From Nevskia sp. (GTDB taxonomy: Bacteria; Pseudomonadota; Gammaproteobacteria; Nevskiales; Nevskiaceae), in contig JALNYU010000022.1 in the NCBI GenBank assembly GCA_023229645.1, positions 1 through 64,000 on the forward strand: a stretch of DNA of 64,000 nucleotides. Reading direction: 5' to 3'. The position numbers were made by a program, and so were the translations under genes. Below are positions 1 to 8,531 of the stretch, piece after piece. Numbering within the stretch: position 1 is the stretch's first letter; each line of letters begins with the position of its first letter. The notes below the pieces were generated by a model that worked only from the letters and a program-made list of their open reading frames with translations, was not told the DNA's origin and made no database searches.

Positions 1-80
1 CCATCCCGAACACGGAAGTGAAACAGCTCAGCGCCGATGATAGTGTGGCAAGACCATGCGAGAGTAGGACACTGCCAGGC
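1..80 (+). rRNA. rrf: 5S ribosomal RNA, 3' part
   Basis: The window opens inside a 5S rRNA gene. Visible conserved blocks are CCATCCCGAAC at the very start, the GATAGTGTGG segment, and the 3' GAGAGTAGGACACTGCCAGGC. The 5' third lies outside the window. The 3' end near position 80 is inferred from the final CCAGGC, which should pair with the missing 5' end. A Rho-independent terminator follows, so this is probably the end of an rRNA operon. Confidence 0.93.
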
Positions 81-88
81 TCTATACC

Positions 89-124
89 AAACCCCTGAAT
101 CTTATGATTCAGGGGTTTTTCTTT
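89..124 (+). terminator. Rho-independent terminator of the rRNA operon
   Basis: An 11-bp perfect stem, ACCCCTGAATC at 91-101 and its complement at 106-116, closes a 4-nt loop. It is followed by a T-rich tract at 116-124. It sits 10 bases after the end of the 5S RNA. Confidence 0.93.
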
Positions 125-190
125 TGTTCGTCGAAAATAAGTCGGCTAACCGCCCCGCACAAAAAATGATGCTGCTCACGCCTCAGCCAT

Positions 191-235
191 CCAATCTCTC
201 TACTGCTAGCCTTCAAGCCGCAGTAGAGAGATTGG
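191..235. repeat. 16-bp inverted repeat between 5S and the cystathionine beta-synthase gene
   Basis: The arms 191-206 and 220-235 are perfect complements (CCAATCTCTCTACTGC), with a 13-nt spacer. It lies 25 bp beyond the stop codon of the minus-strand gene that ends at 260, so it may stabilise or end that transcript. No T-run follows directly on either strand; the nearest one on the minus strand is about 25 nt away. Confidence 0.6.
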
Positions 236-259
236 CTTGGCAAGCCGACGTGAAAACGT

Positions 260-1639
260 CTAAACGAGTTGCTGACGCAGATAGTTCAGCAAATCGATTT
301 TCGTAATCAACCCGACAAAGCGCCCGCCAGCGGCAGGATCGGCAACGATCGCAACATGGTCGCGTTGGAAGATTGGCAGTAGATCTGAAATCGGCGCGTT
401 CGGCGCAATCGTATGCACTTTTGCGACCATTGCAGTCGATACCGGCTCGTTAAAAAGCGCGGGTTGAGAATGCACGTGTAGTAGAAAATCGGACTCGTCG
501 AGAATGCCGATAACCTGTTCATCGACCATTACTGGTATTTGCGAGACGTCGAATAACTTCATCCGGCGATAGGCGAGCATTAACGAGTCGGTCGGCGCCA
601 AGGTTACCGTTCCGCCTTCCTGATAGCGTCGCACGATCAGATCGGTGAGATTTCCGTGCTTCGGCCGCGGCAGCAGGCCTTGCTCAAACATCCAGAAGTC
701 GTTGTACATCTTCGTCAGATACTTATTACCGCTATCGCAAATGAACGTCACGACGCGCTTCGGCGCCGTCTGCTCACGGCAATAGCGGAGCGCCGCTGCG
801 ATCAGCGTGCCGCTGGATGAGCCGCCGAGTAAGCCTTCTTTTGCCAATACCTCGCGTGCCGTCATAAAACTTTCGGCGTCGCCAATTTCGTAAGCCTGTT
901 TTACCCGTGCGAGATCGCAATTCGGGGGAATGAAGTCTTCGCCAATGCCCTCGACCAGCCAGGAGCCGGCTTCTTTCTGAATCTTTCCGGTTTTGACCAC
1001 ATCGACCAGAATCGAGCCCTTGGGATCCGCAAGCACCATCTCGACATGGGGTGCGACGCGCCCGAAATAGCGCGACAATCCCGTCATCGTGCCACCGCTC
1101 CCCACGCCGCAGACAACGGCGTCGCACATCTGATTCATCTGTGCCCAAATTTCCGGCCCGGTCGTGGCCTCATGAGCAAACGGATTGGCTGGATTCGCAA
1201 ATTGGTTGACGTAAAAGCTGTTCGGCGTTTCTTTCGCCAACCGTTCAGCGATGTCTTGGTAATACTCGGGGTGGCCTTTGCCGACATCGCTGCGCGTGAT
1301 ATGGGTTACGGCCCCCAGCGCGCGCAAATGCAGGATTTTCTCCTGCGACATTTTGTCTGGAATGACCAGGATGATTTTGTAGCCTTTTTGCGCTGCGACT
1401 AACGCCAACCCTAGGCCGGTGTTGCCGGCGGTGGCTTCGATCAGCGTCCCGCCCGGTTGGATCTTGCCTTCGCGCTCCGCGGCTTCGATCATCGAAAGAC
1501 CAATGCGGTCTTTGATCGAGCCCGTCGGGTTTTGGTTTTCTAGTTTCACGAACAGGCGACAAACGCCGGTGTCGAGGTTTTTCAATTCGACCAGCGGCGT
1601 GTTGCCGATCGTGTTTAATACTGAGCCGTCGCGAGCCAT
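260..1639 (-). CDS. cbs: Cystathionine beta-synthase (PLP enzyme with C-terminal CBS domain pair)
   Basis: 459 residues. It should condense serine (or O-acetylserine) with homocysteine to cystathionine, the first step of reverse transsulfuration. The N-terminal ~320 residues are a fold-type II PLP domain: the PLP lysine is K43 in TGSIKDR, the substrate loop is EATAGNTGLGLA, and the phosphate-binding glycine loop is GVGSGGTMTG. The C-terminal ~120 residues form two CBS motifs, a regulatory module that plain cysteine synthases lack. I chose the ATG at 1637-1639 over an upstream start because GGAGG lies 4 bases before it and MARDGSVLNTIGNTPLV matches the family start. A cysteine synthase with CBS domains is the alternative. 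A serine acetyltransferase gene 4 kb away serves the same sulfur pathway. Confidence 0.88.
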   Translation of the reverse strand: MARDGSVLNTIGNTPLVELKNLDTGVCRLFVKLENQNPTGSIKDRIGLSMIEAAEREGKIQPGGTLIEATAGNTGLGLALVAAQKGYKIILVIPDKMSQEKILHLRALGAVTHITRSDVGKGHPEYYQDIAERLAKETPNSFYVNQFANPANPFAHEATTGPEIWAQMNQMCDAVVCGVGSGGTMTGLSRYFGRVAPHVEMVLADPKGSILVDVVKTGKIQKEAGSWLVEGIGEDFIPPNCDLARVKQAYEIGDAESFMTAREVLAKEGLLGGSSSGTLIAAALRYCREQTAPKRVVTFICDSGNKYLTKMYNDFWMFEQGLLPRPKHGNLTDLIVRRYQEGGTVTLAPTDSLMLAYRRMKLFDVSQIPVMVDEQVIGILDESDFLLHVHSQPALFNEPVSTAMVAKVHTIAPNAPISDLLPIFQRDHVAIVADPAAGGRFVGLITKIDLLNYLRQQLV

Positions 1640-1710
1640 TCGGCCTCCGAGATTGAGGATATAAAACGAGCTTATCACGCAGGCCTGCAGTGCCTGCTAC
1701 GCTTGCGTTT

Positions 1711-2268
1711 ATGAACGCCAATCCTCAAAACCTGATCTGGATCGACTGCGAGATGACCGGTCTGATCCCTGAAGAACACCGAATTATTGAAATTGCGACG
1801 CTGGTAACTGATAGCGCGCTGAACATCCTCGCCGAGGGCCCGGTAATCGCCGTGCATCAGCCCGAGCATGAACTGGCCAAGATGGACGAATGGAACGTCA
1901 ATCAGCACGGTAAATCAGGGCTGACGCAACGCGTGAAAGACAGCACCCTAAACGAGCAGGATGCCGAGAGACTGACGCTGGAATTCTTGCGGCAGTGGGT
2001 GCCCGCGGGCAAGTCGCCGATGTGCGGCAACTCAATCTGCCAAGATCGGCGCTTCCTTGCCCGTGGGATGCCGCTGCTGGAACGCTACTTTCACTACCGC
2101 AACTTGGACGTCAGCACATTAAAAGAGTTGTGCAGCCGCTGGGCGCCGGAAATTGCGAAAAACTTCAAGAAAGAATCCACGCATTTGGCCTTGGATGATA
2201 TTCGTGATTCGGTAACCGAGCTGAGGTTTTACCGTGCGAACTTCTTACGCCTCCCGGGCGCTGGCTAG
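1711..2268 (+). CDS. orn: Oligoribonuclease
   Basis: 185 residues, the usual length. It is a 3'-5' exonuclease of the DEDDh family that degrades 2-5 nt RNAs, including pGpG from c-di-GMP turnover. It shows the first motif WIDCEMTGL (D12, E14), the central NQHGKSGL segment, and the last motif HLALDDIRDS with the catalytic His and Asp. The start at 1711 gives MNANPQNLIWIDCEMTG, the typical Orn N-terminus. A GTG at 1690 would add seven residues. No clear ribosome binding site precedes either. It is divergent from the cbs gene, with about 70 bp for both promoters. Confidence 0.95.
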   Translation: MNANPQNLIWIDCEMTGLIPEEHRIIEIATLVTDSALNILAEGPVIAVHQPEHELAKMDEWNVNQHGKSGLTQRVKDSTLNEQDAERLTLEFLRQWVPAGKSPMCGNSICQDRRFLARGMPLLERYFHYRNLDVSTLKELCSRWAPEIAKNFKKESTHLALDDIRDSVTELRFYRANFLRLPGAG

Positions 2269-2277
2269 CTCGAAAAA

Positions 2278-3627
2278 TTAGACGGCCAATTGGATTTTGA
2301 CGCAGGCGCCGCCAAGCTCCGAGCGGCCAAGTTCGATGCTCCCGTCATAGACTTTCACCAACTCGGCGACGGCGCCGAGGCCGATGCCTTGGCCGGGCGT
2401 GACGCTGTCGGCACGAACGCCGCGGGTGAGCAGCTTGTCGGCGTCATCCGGAAAGCCAGGGCCGTTGTCGTCGATTTGCAGATGCAACGTCCGATTATTA
2501 ATTTCAGCGCGAAGCTGGACGCGGCCCGCGCACCATTTGCCGGCATTATCGAGCAAGTTGCCGAGCAGTTCGTAGAGATCGCCTTCGTCGGCGCGAACCC
2601 GCAACGGCCCTGGCATATCGATTTCGAATTGGATCGCTTTTTCGGTGTAGACCTTGGTCAGCGCCCCGATTATTTTGTCCGCGAGTGGGCGCAAGCGGAT
2701 AGGTTCAGCCAGCGTGCGCCGGCCTGCCGCGGCAGCTTTACGGAGTTGGTGATTGGTGATTAATTGCATGCGGTCGACCGGCTCGCGTAAGCGCTCGCGC
2801 GCGTCATCGTTAAGCGTGCGATCGTCAACCAAACCGCGCAGTACCGCGAGCGGCGTCTTTAAGCTGTGCGCGAGATCGTCCAGCGCGTTGCGGTAGCGTG
2901 TTTGCTGATTACGCTCCGCGATAATCATCGTGTTTAAGCCTTCGGCGAGCGGCGTTAGCTCCGCTGGGTACCCGGCCTCTATGCGCGATTGCTCGCCCGA
3001 CTCTACGCTGCGTAGCTCGCGTACGAGTCGGCGCAACGGCGCCAAGCCCCAGCCGAGCACGATGAACTGGACGATAATGAGCGCCGCTGCAGCGCCGCCG
3101 AGCCAGGTCCACAGGACGCGACGAAATGTTCGCAGCTGCGCCGTATAGGCATTGCGATCCTCAAGCACGGCGATCGTGTAACGCTGCGGCTTCGGTTTGG
3201 CGCCAAACAAACGGATGCCGCCGCTATCACTGACCCAACGCAAGCCGTAGGTCAGCGTAAAACGATCCGCGAGTTCGACAAATAAGCTGGTTCCGACTTC
3301 AGGCGCCTGCAACTCTGGGACTTTCCCCGCAAAGCTCGGGGAGCGCCAAATCACTTTGCCACGGTCGTTGAAGATCAACGCTTCGAGGCCCGACTGCACG
3401 CGCGCGAGGCGTGGATCGGGCAGCGCGCCAATGCTGATCCTCAACATGTTTTTATCGTCGGCTTCCGCAGCACCGAGTAGCGCGTAAACCAAGCCTTGTT
3501 GCTTATCCCTTTGGGATTGCAGGGCACTACCGCGGAACGCCTGATCAAGGCCGGCGCCGCACAGCAACATGAACACGACGAGCACACAGGTTGCGGCGAC
3601 GAGCAGGCGGGTGCGAAGCGACTTCAT
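2278..3627 (-). CDS. phoQ: PhoQ-type sensor histidine kinase
   Basis: 449 residues from the ATG at 3625-3627. One membrane helix spans about residues 8-28, a ~140-residue periplasmic sensor follows, and a second helix lies near 172-194. A HAMP linker and the dimerisation/phosphoacceptor helix come next. The H-box reads LDDLAHSLKTPLAVLRG with H254, which is the form seen in PhoQ. The ATP domain has the N box (LLGNLLDNAGKW) and the G boxes (DDNGPGFPDD, GQGIGLGAV). It lies 49 bp downstream of the response regulator gene on the same strand, so the two are probably co-transcribed. Assignment to PhoQ rather than a generic EnvZ-type kinase rests on the H-box and the PhoP-like partner. The signal it senses cannot be read from the sequence. 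Confidence 0.82.
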   Translation of the reverse strand: MKSLRTRLLVAATCVLVVFMLLCGAGLDQAFRGSALQSQRDKQQGLVYALLGAAEADDKNMLRISIGALPDPRLARVQSGLEALIFNDRGKVIWRSPSFAGKVPELQAPEVGTSLFVELADRFTLTYGLRWVSDSGGIRLFGAKPKPQRYTIAVLEDRNAYTAQLRTFRRVLWTWLGGAAAALIIVQFIVLGWGLAPLRRLVRELRSVESGEQSRIEAGYPAELTPLAEGLNTMIIAERNQQTRYRNALDDLAHSLKTPLAVLRGLVDDRTLNDDARERLREPVDRMQLITNHQLRKAAAAGRRTLAEPIRLRPLADKIIGALTKVYTEKAIQFEIDMPGPLRVRADEGDLYELLGNLLDNAGKWCAGRVQLRAEINNRTLHLQIDDNGPGFPDDADKLLTRGVRADSVTPGQGIGLGAVAELVKVYDGSIELGRSELGGACVKIQLAV

Positions 3628-3676
3628 GCTCGGCGTGTATCCGCGGCCCGCTGTATCGCCCGTGCGAACTTTACGT

Positions 3677-4354
3677 TCAGGCGCGCGGCAAATTCCAGCG
3701 ATAGCCGCTGCCACGCTGGGTCGTGATCGGGTTCAGGCTGTTTTCAGGGTCGAGTTTGCTGCGCAAGCGGCGGATGAAGACTTCGATAACATTGCTATCG
3801 CGCTCTTCGTCTTCGTTGTAGAGATGTTCCGATAGCACCGTTTTTGAAACCACTTCGCCGGCGTGCAGAACTAAATATTCCAGCACCCGATATTCAAAGG
3901 CTGTGAGTTCGATTGGCGCGCCGGACAAACTGACACTTTTTGCCGCGGTGTTTAGCACCACCGGGCCGGATTCCAGCGAGGGCTGCGACCACCCGCCGCT
4001 GCGCCGCACCAGCGCCCGTGCCCGCGCCAGCAGCTCTTCTTTGTGAAACGGTTTGACAAGGTAATCATCGGCGCCCGCTTCAAGGCCTTCGACCTTGCTC
4101 TGCCAGCCATCGCGTGCGGTCAGAATCAGAATCGGGAAACTGCGCCCGGCGCGGCGCACGGCTTTGATGATTGCAATGCCCGGTGTTTTCGGCAAGCCGA
4201 GATCGATGATCGCGAGATCCAGCGGATACTCCAACGCCATGTACTGGCCTTGTTCACCGTCGGCGGCTGCGTCCACCGCGTAGCCTTCGTCGCTAAGATG
4301 GCGGCAGACCTGCTCACGTAGTTGCGGATCGTCTTCGATGACCAGTGCACGCAT
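3677..4354 (-). CDS. phoP: PhoP-type response regulator (OmpR family)
   Basis: 225 residues. The receiver domain spans about 1-120, with the acidic pocket EDD at 7-9, phosphoacceptor D51 (AIIDLGLP), the switch Thr in ILTARD and the conserved Lys in DDYLVKPF. A winged-helix DNA-binding domain follows, ending in IEVFIRRLRSKLD and RGSGYRW, as in OmpR/PhoB proteins. It is the first gene of a two-component operon with the PhoQ-like kinase. A small PepSY gene sits just upstream on the same strand, a common arrangement for this pair. Confidence 0.88.
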   Translation of the reverse strand: MRALVIEDDPQLREQVCRHLSDEGYAVDAAADGEQGQYMALEYPLDLAIIDLGLPKTPGIAIIKAVRRAGRSFPILILTARDGWQSKVEGLEAGADDYLVKPFHKEELLARARALVRRSGGWSQPSLESGPVVLNTAAKSVSLSGAPIELTAFEYRVLEYLVLHAGEVVSKTVLSEHLYNEDEERDSNVIEVFIRRLRSKLDPENSLNPITTQRGSGYRWNLPRA

Positions 4355-4393
4355 GGGATATTGGGCCGGCGGGAGCGAGGAGCGGTATTAAAT

Positions 4394-4699
4394 TTAGTGG
4401 ACGACAATGACACGAACTTCGCCATCGCGTAGCAGTTTTACGCGGTATCCATTGCCAGCCTTTTCGACTGAAAGCACGCGGCCGCCGCCATTGATCTGCT
4501 GGGCTCGCTGAGCGGCTTCATTCGGCGAAATGTTCGGCTCTTCGTCCCGCGCTTCACGACCGGGCGGAAGATACGGCGTATCCAAACGCAAGCCGCCACC
4601 GCCGTGGCCGCCGAAGAGGGGCCCGGCCTGCGCGGACTGGAATCCCAGTCCGCACAGTACGATCAAAACGCTAGCGGCTACGTTGCGGATCAACGTCAT
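4394..4699 (-). CDS. Small secreted PepSY-like protein
   Basis: 101 residues. It has a signal peptide (MTLIRNVAASVLIVLCGLGFQSAQA), then a Gly-rich stretch and a C-terminal ~45-residue segment resembling one PepSY repeat (NEAAQRAQQINGGGRVLSVEKAG, then GYRVKLLRDGEVRVIVV). It should be periplasmic. It lies about 40 bp upstream of the phoP-like gene on the same strand. PepSY proteins often inhibit proteases or accompany two-component systems, so a role in modulating the PhoQ-like sensor is possible, but this is inference. Confidence 0.75.
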   Translation of the reverse strand: MTLIRNVAASVLIVLCGLGFQSAQAGPLFGGHGGGGLRLDTPYLPPGREARDEEPNISPNEAAQRAQQINGGGRVLSVEKAGNGYRVKLLRDGEVRVIVVH

Positions 4700-4728
4700 C
4701 GTCCTACATTTAAAAAGGGTCGAAAAGT

Positions 4729-5280
4729 TTAGTTACCAGCTGGCGCAACATTAACAGTTACCGCCAAACGGTCGCCCGGATCATACGGTAGGCGGGTGTT
4801 GTAAACCCGGCCATGGTAGCGATAACTGACGTCGTAGCTGTCGATCTGATGCTCAACGCTATAGTCATTCACGGTATTGCAGCGCTGCTCATAACCATAG
4901 CTCGGTTCGCCGCGATAGCCAGTGTTACGGCCGATGCTAGCACCGGCGCTGGCGCCAACCACGGCACCAACCGCGGTCGTTGCGACACGACCACCGCCAT
5001 GACCAAAACGATTGCCGACAACACCACCAACCACGGCGCCGAGCAAGGCACCGACGCCTTCGCGGTTTTGGCCGCGGTCGCCGTTGTCATATGTCACCCG
5101 CTCCTGGTAGCACTCTTGACGCGGATGGCTCACGCGGATGTCGTGATAAATCGGCTGGCTGCTGAGCACTTCGGCGTATTCGACGCCGTCATCGCCGCGG
5201 TAGTGGCGGTGATCCGCTTGTGCAGCGGCAGAGACGCCGAATACAGCGATGCTGGTCGCGATGGTGATGAGCTTCTTCAT
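4729..5280 (-). CDS. Glycine-zipper 2TM envelope protein
   Basis: 183 residues with a cleavable signal peptide (MKKLITIATSIAVFGVSAAAQA). In the middle, at about 76-120, runs a glycine-zipper segment: GVGALLGAVVGGVVGNRFGHG, then AVVGASAGASIG. This is the Rick_17kDa / 2TM glycine-zipper pattern of envelope proteins. The rest is Tyr-rich and polar, with three or four cysteines (ECYQERV, QRCNTV). Likely outer-membrane associated or periplasmic; the exact role is unknown. The ATG at 5278-5280 follows a good GAAGGAG site. Confidence 0.8.
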   Translation of the reverse strand: MKKLITIATSIAVFGVSAAAQADHRHYRGDDGVEYAEVLSSQPIYHDIRVSHPRQECYQERVTYDNGDRGQNREGVGALLGAVVGGVVGNRFGHGGGRVATTAVGAVVGASAGASIGRNTGYRGEPSYGYEQRCNTVNDYSVEHQIDSYDVSYRYHGRVYNTRLPYDPGDRLAVTVNVAPAGN

Positions 5281-5413
5281 GACCCTGACTCCTTCTTACG
5301 GTTGCGATGCACTTAACGTGCGTTTCTGCAGCTCAATCTACGCGCCGAAGCTGAATTAAGCCTGAATCCGAAATTTGATCCTGCAGATTGCCGATCCAGG
5401 CCCAATGCGGTGC

Positions 5414-5442
5414 TTGGGTGCGGCGGCGATCGGCTTTATTAT
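5414..5442 (+). promoter_or_regulatory. Putative sigma70 promoter for cysE
   Basis: TTGGGT at 5414-5419 and TATTAT at 5437-5442 are separated by 17 bp, about 80 bp before the cysE start. The -35 is a weak match. Confidence 0.4.
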
Positions 5443-5520
5443 CGTCCGCTCAGGGCCGCGATGGCTCCCCGACGAAGCATCTCAAATGTATTTTCTCCGT
5501 GATATAGCGGGTGCGGTCGC

Positions 5521-6483
5521 ATGAGTGACAGCCGCCACGATGTGCGCCCGGCAACGCAGTGGGATCTCAGCCATGTCGTCAGCGGCCTGCGCGCCGCGCG
5601 CGCCGACTGGCGCGAAGCGCATCAACGGAATAGCGAATCGGGCCGGCGCGAGTTCCCGTCGCGCGAGGCGGTAGAAACGGTGCTGGCGGGTTTACGCGGC
5701 GCATTGTTTCCGATGCGTCTGGGTCCCGCCGATTTGCGCCAGGAAGGTGAGGATTTCTACGTCGGCCATACGCTGGATGCGGCGCTTAATGTATTGCTCG
5801 ATCAAGTGCGCTTGGAACTGGCTTGCGCGACGCGCCCGGAAGCGCCTGATCCCGTGGCGATTGAGCAGCGCGCGTCTGAAATTGTCCGAACTTTCGCCGC
5901 CGAGCTACCAACAATCCGCCGCGTGCTCGATACCGACGTTGAAGCCGCGTATCACGGCGACCCCGCGGCGCGCAGTGTCGACGAAGTCTTGCTCTGCTAC
6001 CCCGGTATTCTTGCGATCATTCACTATCGCTTGGGCCATACCTTATACCGGCTCGGCGTGCCACTGCTGGCGCGCATCATCACTGAAATCGCGCACTCGG
6101 CAACGGGCATTGATATTCACCCGGGCGCCGACATCGGCAGCCGGTTTTTCATTGATCACGGCACCGGCGTCGTGATTGGCGAAACGGCGATTCTGGGTCA
6201 ACGCGTGCGGCTTTATCAGGCGGTAACGCTTGGCGCAAAGCGCTTCGCGACCGATGCCACCGGCGCCCTGCTGAAAGGCCAGCCGCGGCATCCGATCATC
6301 GAAGACGATGTGGTGATCTACGCTGGCGCAACAATCCTCGGCCGCGTGACGATCGGCGCCGGGTCTAGCATCGGCGGCAATGTTTGGCTCACGCGCAGCG
6401 TGCCGCCGGGCAGCATGATTACGCAGGCGCAATCGGAGCACCACACGGCCGATTCCATCGCCGCGGCCGGTTCTAGCTCTTAG
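5521..6483 (+). CDS. cysE: Serine O-acetyltransferase
   Basis: 320 residues. It should transfer acetyl from acetyl-CoA to L-serine, giving O-acetylserine for cysteine synthesis. The N-terminal ~180 residues are helical. The C-terminal part is a left-handed beta-helix of hexapeptide repeats (GIDIHPGADIGSRFFIDHG, then TGVVIGETAILGQRVRLYQA). Catalytic candidates are D198 (DIHPGA) and H213 (IDHGTG). At 320 residues it is longer than E. coli CysE (273) and closer to the EpsC-type enzymes. It is preceded by 240 bp of divergent promoter space. A serine acetyltransferase and a CBS-type enzyme in the same region both feed cysteine metabolism. Confidence 0.92.
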   Translation: MSDSRHDVRPATQWDLSHVVSGLRAARADWREAHQRNSESGRREFPSREAVETVLAGLRGALFPMRLGPADLRQEGEDFYVGHTLDAALNVLLDQVRLELACATRPEAPDPVAIEQRASEIVRTFAAELPTIRRVLDTDVEAAYHGDPAARSVDEVLLCYPGILAIIHYRLGHTLYRLGVPLLARIITEIAHSATGIDIHPGADIGSRFFIDHGTGVVIGETAILGQRVRLYQAVTLGAKRFATDATGALLKGQPRHPIIEDDVVIYAGATILGRVTIGAGSSIGGNVWLTRSVPPGSMITQAQSEHHTADSIAAAGSSS

Positions 6484-6553
6484 GTGTTATAGGCAGCAGC
6501 GGCACAAACTGCGATTCTCGCTCAAACCACAAAGCGCAGAGCGGGGAGTCGCC

Positions 6554-7858
6554 GTGAAATCGTCACCATCACGTTTTTATCTATGGGTGCTGATCGCCAT
6601 TATCATCGGCGGTCTCATTGGCCACTTCGCTCCAGCCACCGGCGTGGCCTTGAAGCCGCTTGGCGATGGCTTCATCAGCTTGATCAAAATGCTGATCGCG
6701 CCGGTGATTTTTTTGACCGTCGTGCTCGGCATCGCTGGCGTCTCGGACGTTAAGAAAGTCGGCCGGGTTGGCGTCAAAGCAATACTTTATTTTGAAGTCG
6801 TGTCGACATTCGCACTGGTCATCGGCCTCGTTGTCGTGAACGTTTTGAAGCCGGGCGTTGGCTTCAATGTCGACCCCGCAACATTGGACGCCGCTGCCGT
6901 CGAAAAATACGCCGCGCAGGCGCACGATCAATCCACTGTCGGTTTCTTACTGCACATCATCCCGAAGACCTTTACCGATGCCTTCACGGGTAGCGGCGAT
7001 TTGCTGCAAGTGCTGCTGCTGGCGCTGTTGTTTGGCTTTGCCATGATGGGCCTCGGTGAAACCGCACAGCCGATCATGAAATTGCTCGATGCGCTGTCGA
7101 AAACCTTTTTCAAGATGATGGGCATGGTCATGCGGCTCGCGCCGATCGGTGCTGGTGGCGCGATGGCGTTTACGATCGGTAAGTACGGTGTCGACAGCCT
7201 GGGGCCGATGCTGAAATTGATGGGTAGCTTTTACCTCACCTGCGCGTTGTTCGTGCTGATCGTTCTCGGGACGATTGCCAGGCTCACCGGCTTCAATATC
7301 CTGCGGTTTATTCGCTATATCCGCGAGGAACTCTTATTGGTGCTCGGAACGTCGTCGTCAGAATCGGCGCTGGTACCGATGATGCAAAAGTTGGAAAAGC
7401 TCGGCTGTTCGAAATCGGTCGTCGGCTTGGTGATTCCCAGCGGCTATTCGTTCAACCTTGATGGCACCAACATCTATCTGACGATGGCTTCGATCTTCGT
7501 TGCCCAGGCTCTCAATATCGAGCTGACATTGACTCAAGAACTGACGTTGCTCGGCGTCGCGGTGCTGACTTCGAAAGGGGCTTCCGGTGTCACCGGCGCC
7601 GGCTTCATTACTCTGGCTGCAACCTTGGCGGTGGTGCCGGCGGTGCCGGTAGCCGGTTTGGCGCTGATTCTCGGCATCGATCGTTTCATGAGCGAGGCAC
7701 GGGCGTTGACCAACCTGGTCGGTAACGGCGTCGCAACGATTGTCGTTTCCCGTTGGGAAAACGAGTTGGACCGCGCCCAGTTAAACGCCGAGCTGATCGG
7801 CGACGCGCCGGCTGCGCATTCGGCCGCAGCGGCTAGCGACGGCGCGGCAGCCAGATGA
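6554..7858 (+). CDS. dctA: C4-dicarboxylate/cation symporter
   Basis: 434 residues, the usual DctA length. It is an inner-membrane symporter of the dicarboxylate/amino acid:cation symporter family that imports succinate, fumarate and malate with protons or sodium. Family marks are the N-terminal FISLIKMLIAPVIFLTVVLGI, the Ser-rich re-entrant loop LGTSSSESALVPMMQKLE, and PSGYSFNLDGTNIYLTMA in the substrate/cation site. The C-terminus is Ala-rich. It starts about 70 bp after cysE. A response-regulator gene follows 16 bp later, and a malic enzyme and porin lie close by, which supports dicarboxylates as substrates over glutamate or aspartate. Confidence 0.92.
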   Translation: MKSSPSRFYLWVLIAIIIGGLIGHFAPATGVALKPLGDGFISLIKMLIAPVIFLTVVLGIAGVSDVKKVGRVGVKAILYFEVVSTFALVIGLVVVNVLKPGVGFNVDPATLDAAAVEKYAAQAHDQSTVGFLLHIIPKTFTDAFTGSGDLLQVLLLALLFGFAMMGLGETAQPIMKLLDALSKTFFKMMGMVMRLAPIGAGGAMAFTIGKYGVDSLGPMLKLMGSFYLTCALFVLIVLGTIARLTGFNILRFIRYIREELLLVLGTSSSESALVPMMQKLEKLGCSKSVVGLVIPSGYSFNLDGTNIYLTMASIFVAQALNIELTLTQELTLLGVAVLTSKGASGVTGAGFITLAATLAVVPAVPVAGLALILGIDRFMSEARALTNLVGNGVATIVVSRWENELDRAQLNAELIGDAPAAHSAAAASDGAAAR

Positions 7859-7874
7859 ATCGGCATCAGCTCGG

Positions 7875-8531
7875 ATGGTTGCTGTGGCGCTGAAAATCAT
7901 CGTCGCGGACGACCACCCGATGTTTCGGATTGCGCTGCGGCACGCGCTGCAGGGGGTGTTGGCCGGCGGCGACATCATTGAAGCCGCCAGCCTCAGTACG
8001 CTAGAGGCCGCGGTGGCGGCGCATCCAGACGCCGAGATTGTTTTGTTAGATCTCCATATGCCCGGCGCACACGGCTTCTCGGCGCTGGTTTTTTTACGCG
8101 CTGAATATCCCGAACTACCGGTGGTGGTGATTTCGTCCAATGATCACCCACGCACCGTGCGGCGGGCGCAACAATTCGGCGCCGCGGCTTTCATCCCGAA
8201 GTCCGCGACGCCGCCGCAGCTCAGCGCGGCCATAACTACGGTGCTCGATGGCGGCAGCTGGTTCCCGGCGCAGAAAGCGGAAAAAAGTGAAGCCGATTCC
8301 AAACTCGCCGCCGACTTGGCGCAGCTGACGCCGGCGCAGATTCGCGTGCTAATGTGCATCGCCGACGGCAAGCTGAACAAACAAATCGCGTATGAATTGG
8401 ACTTGGCGGAAAACACCGTCAAAGTGCACGTAACGGCGGTGCTGCGCAAACTCAACTGCTACAGCCGGACGCAGGCCGCGGTAATGGTTAAAGCGCTTAC
8501 GGCGGACGATGAACGCCCTATGGAAGAGTAA
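7875..8531 (+). CDS. LuxR/NarL-type response regulator
   Basis: 218 residues. The receiver domain (1-125) has the acidic pair in VADDHPMF, phosphoacceptor D59 (IVLLDLHMPG) and the Lys in FIPKSA. A LuxR-type helix-turn-helix follows at about 150-212 (LTPAQIRVLMCIADG, then NKQIAYELDLAENTVKVHV). It starts 16 bp after dctA and is probably co-transcribed. Its 3' end overlaps the convergent hybrid kinase gene by 14 bp. The pairing suggests that the two signal to each other and that dctA is a target, but only gene order supports this. Confidence 0.88.
   Translation: MVAVALKIIVADDHPMFRIALRHALQGVLAGGDIIEAASLSTLEAAVAAHPDAEIVLLDLHMPGAHGFSALVFLRAEYPELPVVVISSNDHPRTVRRAQQFGAAAFIPKSATPPQLSAAITTVLDGGSWFPAQKAEKSEADSKLAADLAQLTPAQIRVLMCIADGKLNKQIAYELDLAENTVKVHVTAVLRKLNCYSRTQAAVMVKALTADDERPMEE

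Noticed and set aside
37..306. 89-codon open frame at the left edge
   Set aside because: It begins inside the 5S rRNA and runs through its terminator.
4813..5316. 167-codon open frame on the plus strand across the glycine-zipper gene
   Set aside because: The minus-strand gene has a signal peptide, ribosome site and known motif. The plus-strand frame is Ala/Thr-rich shadow sequence.
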